Of a DNA stretch of 64,000 bases, positions 58,185-64,000 are shown piece by piece; the stretch's first letter is position 1; the number at the start of each line of letters is the position of its first letter. This DNA is from Lysobacter dokdonensis DS-58 (GTDB lineage Bacteria; Pseudomonadota; Gammaproteobacteria; Xanthomonadales; Xanthomonadaceae): positions 1-64,000 of the forward strand of contig NZ_JRKJ01000002.1 in NCBI RefSeq assembly GCF_000770795.1, in the 5' to 3' direction. A model generated the notes under the pieces. That model was not told the DNA's origin. It searched no databases and saw nothing but the letters and a program-made list of their open reading frames with translations. A program made the position numbers and the translations under genes.

Positions 58185-59681
58185 TCACTCCTTGATGTCG
58201 TGGCGCGCCATGTACGCGCGGATTTCCTGCGCACGTTTCACGTGCAGCGGCCAGTCGCGCATGTACGTCGCCAGGAACCGGCGCATGGCGTTTTCGGCGC
58301 CCGGCGCGTCGTAACCGCCCAGCGCGGACAGGCGTTGGTACCAGCCGGGCCCGAAGTCCGGGAACTCCGTCGTCAGCGCGTCCGTGCATGCGAGGAACCC
58401 GCGCCGATCGACCGCCACCCTGCAGAACTCGATGTAGGCGTTCTGGCGCAACTTCGGCTCGCGCATCGCAACCTCGTAAAGCGGACGCGCCTCGGCCGAA
58501 TGCCCGGTATCGCGCAGGATGTCGGCGAGCATGCGGCTCGCGGACGGATCCTCCGGTTCGAGCTTCAGTGCGCGCTGCGCGTCTGCGCGCGCCCATTGCG
58601 GATCGCCGAGTTCGGAGATCACGTACGCGCGCCAGCGCGACTCCTGTCCGTAATCCGGCATGAAGCGCAGCGCTTCGGAGAGGTAGACGAACGCCTTCCA
58701 GAAATCATCCTTGTGCAGATACGCGCCACCGACGGTGCGCAGGTATCCCGCATTGGGGACGCGCAGTGCGAGCGGCTCGATTTCCGGGATCGCGCGCGCC
58801 TCATCCGCTTCGAGTTCGAATTCGTAGCTTTCGTGGGAGGTGGTCATCACCGCCAGCGCCGGGTTCTCCTTCACGTGGTCGCTCGCATACCGCGCGACCT
58901 CGCGCATTTCGCGCAGCGAACCGCCCCAGCGCGGCTCGGCGTTGTTCATCATTTCTTCGACGACGTTGTACGAGTTCGGGTCGGCGGCCAGGCACGTGGC
59001 CGTGGCCTTCACTTGCACCTGATCGTCCGCCTGGCGGCCCATCTGCATCAGCGCTTCGCATGCGGGCAGCAGGCGCGGTTCGATCTCGAGCGCTTTGTCG
59101 AGATGGGCTTGCGCTTCTTCGAAATACCCGGACATGGCGATCAGGTTTTCGCGCGGCGTGTCCTGGATCCACTTGCCGCCGCGCGCCGCCCATCCCTTGT
59201 TCACCAGCACGCGGCCCACCGCGGTATTCGCGTACGGGCTGTCGGGCGACGCCGCCAGCCACTTGCGCGCGACGCCTTCGGACCACACCAGCTTGCCGCG
59301 GTCGGCGAACGGCAAGTACGCGGTGAACGTTTGGTCGCGCGCGTTCGGGTCGGTGAAATGCGCGTCGAGCAACGCGCGGAACTTCGCATCGATCGTCTTC
59401 GCGCCCCCAGGGCCCTGCAGGATCCCTTCGATCTCGCCCAGGGTGAACAACGGTCGCTGGTTGAACATCACGCAACGCGCCTTCGCCGCGCCCGGCGCCC
59501 ACGTGTTGCCAGGCAGATCCGGATACGCCAGGCAGCGTTGCAGGGGATCGTCGATCGCGTCGGCCTTCTTCACGGCGGCGACGAACGCCGCCAGCTCCGG
59601 CGGCGGCGCTTTCATTCCGGCGAATGCGGGCGCGGCGAACGCGCACGCGAGCGGCGCGACAAGCAACAGACGAGCGATCAA
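58185..59681 (-). CDS. Exported TPR protein, DUF4034-like
   Basis: A 498-residue protein with a signal peptide (MIARLLLVAPLACAFAAPAF). The first half has ADAIDDPLQRCLAYPDLPGN and ARDQTFTAYLPFADRGKLVW; the second half is tetratricopeptide-like (YLHKDDFWKAFVYLSEALRF, AQRALKLEPEDPSASRMLAD). The DUF4034 family is typical of Xanthomonads and its role is unknown. It lies 55 bases after the glycerophosphodiesterase gene. Confidence 0.75.
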   Translation of the reverse strand: MIARLLLVAPLACAFAAPAFAGMKAPPPELAAFVAAVKKADAIDDPLQRCLAYPDLPGNTWAPGAAKARCVMFNQRPLFTLGEIEGILQGPGGAKTIDAKFRALLDAHFTDPNARDQTFTAYLPFADRGKLVWSEGVARKWLAASPDSPYANTAVGRVLVNKGWAARGGKWIQDTPRENLIAMSGYFEEAQAHLDKALEIEPRLLPACEALMQMGRQADDQVQVKATATCLAADPNSYNVVEEMMNNAEPRWGGSLREMREVARYASDHVKENPALAVMTTSHESYEFELEADEARAIPEIEPLALRVPNAGYLRTVGGAYLHKDDFWKAFVYLSEALRFMPDYGQESRWRAYVISELGDPQWARADAQRALKLEPEDPSASRMLADILRDTGHSAEARPLYEVAMREPKLRQNAYIEFCRVAVDRRGFLACTDALTTEFPDFGPGWYQRLSALGGYDAPGAENAMRRFLATYMRDWPLHVKRAQEIRAYMARHDIKE

Positions 59682-59736
59682 AGCGACTTCCCCAAGTCGT
59701 TCCGGATGCGCGCGACGATAGCATGCACCCCACGCG

Positions 59737-60456
59737 TCAGTCCGTCATCAGTGACACCGGATCATCGGAGAAAAACCCGCACACGCCGAGCGCGAGCAGG
59801 CGGTCGCGTTCGGCGCGGTCGTTGACCGTGTAGGCGACGACGCGGAACCCGGCCTCGCGCCATGCAGCGAACACCGCGGGCGGCGCGCGGCGATCCACGC
59901 CGGCCCACTGCACGCCGGCTGCACGTGCGGCATCGATGCCGTCGCCGGTGCGCGTGAGGAACATCGCAGGGTAACCGGCAGCGACGGCGGCAAAGAGATC
60001 ATCGAGCGCGAAGGCTTGCACGAGCGCTTGCGTCACCGGGATGTCCGCCGCGTTCAAGGCATCGACCAGCGCCGCGCCGCTGCCCGGCGCTTTCGCTTCC
60101 GGCACGAACACAGCGCGCCCCTTGAATTCGTCGAGCACGTCGGCGAACACCGGCGGCGCCACCGTCGACGGAAATCCGCGAAACGGCCGCGCGCGCAACG
60201 CCCGAAACATTGCGAGGTCCATCGCTCCAACCGGCCCGCTGCCCGTCGTCGTGCGTTCGACCGACGCATCGTGCATCACCACCAGCGTGCCGTCGGCGAG
60301 CACGCGGACGTCTTGTTCAAGCACGCGCAGTCCACTCGCCCACGCCGCGCGATAGGCCTCGAGCGTGTTCTCCGGCGCGAGCGACGCCGCACCGCGATGC
60401 GCGATCCACAGGGGCGTTTCCGGAGTCGCCGTTTCGAGCGATGGCAGGGTAACCAT
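59737..60456 (-). CDS. ugpQ: Glycerophosphodiester phosphodiesterase
   Basis: Hydrolyses glycerophosphodiesters to glycerol-3-phosphate and an alcohol. The 239-residue TIM-barrel has IAHRGAASLAPENTLEAYRA with His and Arg, VLEQDVRVLADGTLVVMHDA with the Glu-x-Asp pair and catalytic His, and the C-terminal VVAYTVNDRAERDRLLALGV. No signal peptide is seen, so it is cytoplasmic (UgpQ-like). Confidence 0.92.
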   Translation of the reverse strand: MVTLPSLETATPETPLWIAHRGAASLAPENTLEAYRAAWASGLRVLEQDVRVLADGTLVVMHDASVERTTTGSGPVGAMDLAMFRALRARPFRGFPSTVAPPVFADVLDEFKGRAVFVPEAKAPGSGAALVDALNAADIPVTQALVQAFALDDLFAAVAAGYPAMFLTRTGDGIDAARAAGVQWAGVDRRAPPAVFAAWREAGFRVVAYTVNDRAERDRLLALGVCGFFSDDPVSLMTD

Positions 60457-60470
60457 CGCGCCAGCCTACC

Positions 60471-60833
60471 TCACGCGAAGGCCTCCCCCATCGCCACGGA
60501 CGCCGCGCGGTCCACCAGCCGCAACAACCCGCCGCGCCGTGGCGCATACCAGGCGAAATACAACGCCTTCAGGCTCACCTCGTACTGCGTTTCCAGCAAG
60601 GGCGCGAGGCACGCGGCCGCGCGGGTTTCACCGACATGCTTGCAGCCCATCGAGATGCGCTCGGCCAGACGCCGTACTTCGCCCCAGTCGCCGCGCGCGG
60701 CCGCGTGTTCCATCGAGAGCAGGTCGCGCACCGTGATGCGGTGGAACGCCGCCACGATGCGGCGCACGCGCGCCGCGTCGTGGGGCAACCATCGGGACAG
60801 CTCGGCGAAGTCGCCGTCGGTGTCGTCGGCCAT
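60471..60833 (-). CDS. Hpt-like four-helix protein lacking the phosphoacceptor His
   Basis: A 120-residue helical protein. The centre RRLAERISMGCKHVG aligns by eye with the Hpt pattern L-A-H-x-L-K-G-x(2)-x-x-x-G, but the His that accepts the phosphoryl group is Glu. The following RAAACLAPLLE fits the next Hpt helix. It could be a non-phosphorylated adapter, or not an Hpt at all. It stands between the TonB receptor and ugpQ. Confidence 0.5.
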   Translation of the reverse strand: MADDTDGDFAELSRWLPHDAARVRRIVAAFHRITVRDLLSMEHAAARGDWGEVRRLAERISMGCKHVGETRAAACLAPLLETQYEVSLKALYFAWYAPRRGGLLRLVDRAASVAMGEAFA

Positions 60834-60916
60834 GGCGCCGACGTTACGCACATCAGCGCGTGCGACGGAAGCGGATCGTCTCCGCCTCCGCGCACGGCCC
60901 ATCCGGCGCCCGGACG

Positions 60917-62989
60917 TCAGAGCCGGAGTTCGACCCCCGCGTACAGCCCGCGCCCGTCGCCCGGGAACAGGTGCCGACCATCCACGCCGCGCGCATCGGC
61001 CACGACGTTCGTGCTCGCGATCCATCGCTTGTCGAACACGTTGCGCATGTCCGCGAACCACGTCCATCGCGCGCCGAGGTCGCCGCCGATGCGCAGGTTC
61101 CACACGGTCGCACCCTTCGCCCGCAGCGAGTTGGCGTGGTCGATCCACGTCTTGTCGTTCCACTCCACGCCCGGCACGACGTGGAATGCGGCGACCGGCG
61201 ACCACCGCAGTTCCGCACGCACCTGCTGGCGCGGCACGCCGGCCAGCGCGTTGTCGCCGTACCGCGGATCGCCGTCGAAACGGAAATCGTTGAACAGGTA
61301 CTGCAGGCTCGTGCGCCATCGCGACGTCCAGTCCCACGCGCCGCCGAGTTCGATGCCCTGGTGCACGGTGCGGTCGGCGTTGGTCGTGCCGAGCGGATTG
61401 CCGTTCGCATCGTTGAGCGCGAGCAGTTCGTCGTCCACGCGCGCGTGGTACAGCGCGACATCGAGCCAACCCTTGTCATGCTGCACGCGCGTGCCGACTT
61501 CGACCGTCGTCGCCGTCTGCATGTCGACCTGCGTGACGCCCGGGCCGCCGGTGAGTTCGCCGAAGGTCGGCGGTTCCAGGCTGCGGCTGACGTTCGCGAA
61601 GACCTGCGCGTGCTCGCCCATTTTCGCGCGCACGCCGAGCTTGGGGCTCACGCCCGAATACGTCTTGTCGAAACTCTCGTCGCGGCCGCCGGTGATCCAC
61701 TTGTCGTCGGAGCGACGCACCGCGTGCAACCCCTGCGCACCCAGTGCCACGGTCCAGCGATCATCCAGCGCGACCTGCTGTTCGAGATACGCGATGCTGT
61801 CGCGCGCATGCTGGTCGAAGATGTTCGTCGGCGCGCCGGGGTTGCCGCCGACGTTGACGAAGCGTTCGTCGTGCAAGCTGCCGTTGGTCGTGCGCACGCC
61901 GGCGATGAGCGTCGCCGCGTGACCGCCCCACTCCGACTCGTGCCGCCAGCGCAGGTCGACGCCGACATCGCGCGAGTCTTGTTCCAGCACCTGGAAGATC
62001 GGATGGTGCAGTTGCTTGTCGGACACCGACAGCGACAACGCCACTTGGTCGCCCGCAGTCGGCGACCACGCCAGCCGGCCCGCGAGGCGTTCGAGCACGA
62101 AGTCGCGGCGCTGATCCATCGACACATTGGCCGGCGCCGCGAGCGACGGATCGCGCGCGAACTCGGCGAAGGTCAGGTTGCCCGGCAACTGCGAGCGCGA
62201 ATCGACCTTCGTGAAATACAGGCGGCCGTCGAGCGTCTCGTTGAAGCGGTAGCCGGCGTTGCCGAAGAATCGATACGTCTCCTGCACCGCGTGGTCGCGA
62301 TAGCCGTCCTGCGAGGTGCCGGTCAGCGTCGCGTAGCCATCGGCGCGGCCCGAGACGCCTGCGGCGGCCACTTGCCCGCGGCGGAAATCGAACGATCCGC
62401 CTTCGACGCGACCGGTGAACGACGGCGCGTCGTACCCGGTCGGCGACACGAAATCGATCGCGCCGCCGAGCGTCGCCGCGCCGTATTCCAGCGCGTTCGC
62501 GCCGCGATACACCGTGATGTAGCGCGACGCGAGCGGTTCGATCGCCTGCATGTCGAAGGCGCCGTCGGCCAGGTTGATCGGCGTGCCGTCCTGCAGCACG
62601 ACGAGCCCGCGCCCGTGGAAGGTGCGTTGCAGGCCGGAACCGCGGATCGAAACGCGCGATTCATCGGCGCCAAAGCGCGGCTGCACGAAGACACCCGGCG
62701 CGAAGCCGAGCGCATCGACCAGCGTGCCCGCGCGGCGGTCGCGATAGGAATCGCCATCGATCACCGCGGTGCCGCCGGTGCGTTCGTTCGCCTTGCGGCG
62801 TGCGTTGGCCAGGTCGTCGACCGTGCGGATCGGGCGCGCGCCCAGCACGGTGACGGTGTCGAGTTGTTCGGGCGTGCGTTGCGGCACGACCGGTTCGCCC
62901 GCGTGCGACGGTGCGCACGCGAGCAACAAGGTGGACGCGAAGGCGACGCGGCAAGGCGCCGCGCATCGCGCGGAATACGGGGAAGACAT
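60917..62989 (-). CDS. TonB-dependent outer membrane receptor
   Basis: A 690-residue receptor with a signal peptide (cleavage near SHA, about residue 30), a TonB box region (QLDTVTVLGA), the plug domain (ALGFAPGVFVQPRFGADESR, SIRGSGLQRTFHGRGL, QAIEPLASRYITVYRGANAL) and a beta-barrel ending in GLYAGVELRL, which has the expected terminal aromatic/hydrophobic pattern. Substrate is not readable. The neighbouring His-rich DUF2946-like gene suggests a metal, possibly copper; this is inference. Confidence 0.9.
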   Translation of the reverse strand: MSSPYSARCAAPCRVAFASTLLLACAPSHAGEPVVPQRTPEQLDTVTVLGARPIRTVDDLANARRKANERTGGTAVIDGDSYRDRRAGTLVDALGFAPGVFVQPRFGADESRVSIRGSGLQRTFHGRGLVVLQDGTPINLADGAFDMQAIEPLASRYITVYRGANALEYGAATLGGAIDFVSPTGYDAPSFTGRVEGGSFDFRRGQVAAAGVSGRADGYATLTGTSQDGYRDHAVQETYRFFGNAGYRFNETLDGRLYFTKVDSRSQLPGNLTFAEFARDPSLAAPANVSMDQRRDFVLERLAGRLAWSPTAGDQVALSLSVSDKQLHHPIFQVLEQDSRDVGVDLRWRHESEWGGHAATLIAGVRTTNGSLHDERFVNVGGNPGAPTNIFDQHARDSIAYLEQQVALDDRWTVALGAQGLHAVRRSDDKWITGGRDESFDKTYSGVSPKLGVRAKMGEHAQVFANVSRSLEPPTFGELTGGPGVTQVDMQTATTVEVGTRVQHDKGWLDVALYHARVDDELLALNDANGNPLGTTNADRTVHQGIELGGAWDWTSRWRTSLQYLFNDFRFDGDPRYGDNALAGVPRQQVRAELRWSPVAAFHVVPGVEWNDKTWIDHANSLRAKGATVWNLRIGGDLGARWTWFADMRNVFDKRWIASTNVVADARGVDGRHLFPGDGRGLYAGVELRL

Positions 62990-63061
62990 CGGTGCTCTCC
63001 TGAAGCACGAATACGACGCGCGCCGTCGATGACGGCCGCGCGGTCCGAAGATGGCGTCGAC

Positions 63062-63433
63062 TCAGGAGAAGGACGGCGGCCCGCGGGAGCCCAGGCCATT
63101 GGGATGGCGGAAGTTCGGCGGGGCCGCGGCTTCGACGACCGCCGGCGCGACCGGCACCGTGTCGGCGACCGCCGCCAGCGACGGGACGTCGGGCGAGACC
63201 AGCGATTGCAGCAACGGGCAGTAATCGCAATCGCCGTTGCCATGGTGCGGGGGCGGCGGGGTTTCCGGGGCGGCGTGGTGCATCGCCCCGGCCATCGCCA
63301 TCTGGTGACCGTGGTGGGCCTCCCCGGCCCGGGCCGCCTGCGCGAGGCGCCCGGCGACCGGCATCACCAACAGCGCGAACGTCGCCGCCAGCGCGAGCCG
63401 GTGCATCAGGCGGTGGAAGACGGTTGCACGCAT
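63062..63433 (-). CDS. His-rich exported DUF2946-like protein
   Basis: A 123-residue product with a signal peptide or membrane anchor (MRATVFHRLMHRLALAATFA). The mature part begins with a His/Met cluster (HHGHQMAMAGAMHH), then HHGNGDCDYCPLL, a CxxC of the DUF2946 pattern, and a Pro/Ala tail. DUF2946 proteins are commonly beside copper-type TonB receptors, and the ligand set fits copper. An ATG four codons earlier is possible. It precedes the receptor by 72 bases on the same strand. Confidence 0.7.
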   Translation of the reverse strand: MRATVFHRLMHRLALAATFALLVMPVAGRLAQAARAGEAHHGHQMAMAGAMHHAAPETPPPPHHGNGDCDYCPLLQSLVSPDVPSLAAVADTVPVAPAVVEAAAPPNFRHPNGLGSRGPPSFS

Positions 63434-63456
63434 GCCGGCGCGCATTCTACCGGCCC

Positions 63457-64000
63457 TCAGGTGTGCGCGGGGGAGCGCGGGCGGCGGATGCGCTGGCGGT
63501 TGCTGCGCAGCGCGGAAACGCTTTTCGGAACCGGTTGCGCGCCCTTGCGCTCGCGCGAGAATGCGACGACGCGGTCGCGCCCGCGCGACTTGGCCAGGTA
63601 ACACATTTCGTCGGCGCGATAGAGCAATTCGTACGCGCTCAACTTGCCGTCGGCGAATTCGAGCTGGCCGATGCTCGCCCCGATGCGGAACACCTCGCCC
63701 TGCCACTCGAACGGATACGCGCCGATCGCACGACGCACCTTCTCGGCGACGTAGCTGGCCTGCTCCGGCGCGGCGTCTTCGAGCAGGATCGCGAATTCGT
63801 CGCCGCCCAGGCGCGCGAGCGCATCGTTCTCCCGCAACTGGCTGCGCAGCAACTTCGCCAGCTGGCGCAGCAGTTCGTCGCCGGCGGCGTGGCCGGCGGT
63901 GTCGTTCACCGGCTTGAAATGATCGAGGTCGAAGTACAGCAGCGCGTGGCGCGAGCCGTTTTCCTTCGCGCTCTGCACGGCGCGGCGCAGGCGGCTTTCG
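63457..64000 (-). CDS. Diguanylate cyclase GGDEF domain (N-terminus off the right edge)
   Basis: The reading frame is open to the right edge, so only the C-terminal part is seen. It has LLYFDLDHFKPVNDTAGHAA, DELLRQLAKLLRSQLR, and the signature LARLGGDEFAILLED. An RxxD inhibitory site (REND) stands five residues before GGDEF, so product inhibition is likely. It makes cyclic-di-GMP. The end is basic (SRERKGAQPVPK to RPRSPAHT). Input domains are outside the window. Confidence 0.92.
   Translation of the reverse strand, partial: ESRLRRAVQSAKENGSRHALLYFDLDHFKPVNDTAGHAAGDELLRQLAKLLRSQLRENDALARLGGDEFAILLEDAAPEQASYVAEKVRRAIGAYPFEWQGEVFRIGASIGQLEFADGKLSAYELLYRADEMCYLAKSRGRDRVVAFSRERKGAQPVPKSVSALRSNRQRIRRPRSPAHT

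Noticed and set aside
60860-63601. Plus-strand open frame of 913 codons opposite the TonB receptor
   Set aside because: Mirror of the receptor gene; Arg-rich low-complexity product and no start signal.

Overview
The window is high-GC DNA from a gammaproteobacterium of the Xanthomonadaceae type (Lysobacter, Luteimonas or Xanthomonas relatives). The evidence is gene order and protein type: dapB-carA-carB-greA-rpfE-recJ, hrcA-grpE-dnaK-dnaJ, fur divergent from bamE/omlA followed by rnfH-ratA and smpB, and a fabA-fabB pair. The species is not determined. I saw no tRNA, rRNA, CRISPR array, insertion sequence or phage gene; the one stable RNA is tmRNA.

Layout. 1-11,200 is a minus-strand housekeeping block: a VIT/VWA surface-type protein cut by the left edge, then recJ, an RpfE-like gene, greA, carB, two small genes, carA and dapB, mostly with 1-4 base start/stop overlaps. 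11,400-14,620 holds two tandem Tat-exported tyrosinases with a plant polyphenol-oxidase-like C-terminal domain. 14,640-19,430 is the heat-shock operon hrcA-grpE-dnaK-dnaJ with two sigma-32-like promoters. 19,500-27,480 carries recN, fur, bamE, rnfH, ratA, smpB, a CHASE histidine kinase, tmRNA and fabAB. 27,500-29,720 is a divergent two-component pair whose start codons overlap.

29,740-49,480 is an exopolysaccharide locus. The minus-strand run wza-wzc-(two unknowns)-ligase/polymerase-wcaJ-wcaI-gmd-wzx-pyruvyltransferase-wzy-GT4-acyltransferase-methyltransferase-manC-vanZ is flanked by fcl and galU. The gene set resembles a colanic-acid-type Wzx/Wzy system (GDP-mannose and GDP-fucose supply, glucose-1-phosphate initiation, pyruvate and acyl decoration, Wza/Wzc export). 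The segment from about 33,940 to 39,890 is visibly lower in GC and looks like a replaceable, horizontally acquired cassette.

50,125-52,030 is a compact arsenic operon arsR-arsI-arsC-aqpS with a promoter/operator that suggests a leaderless arsR mRNA. 52,010-60,830 is a mixed region of small exported proteins, MsrA, a maltose-type O-acetyltransferase, a TPR/DUF4034-like protein and a glycerophosphodiesterase, plus an EcsC gene remnant. 60,900-64,000 has a TonB-dependent receptor beside a His-rich DUF2946-like protein and a GGDEF protein cut by the right edge.
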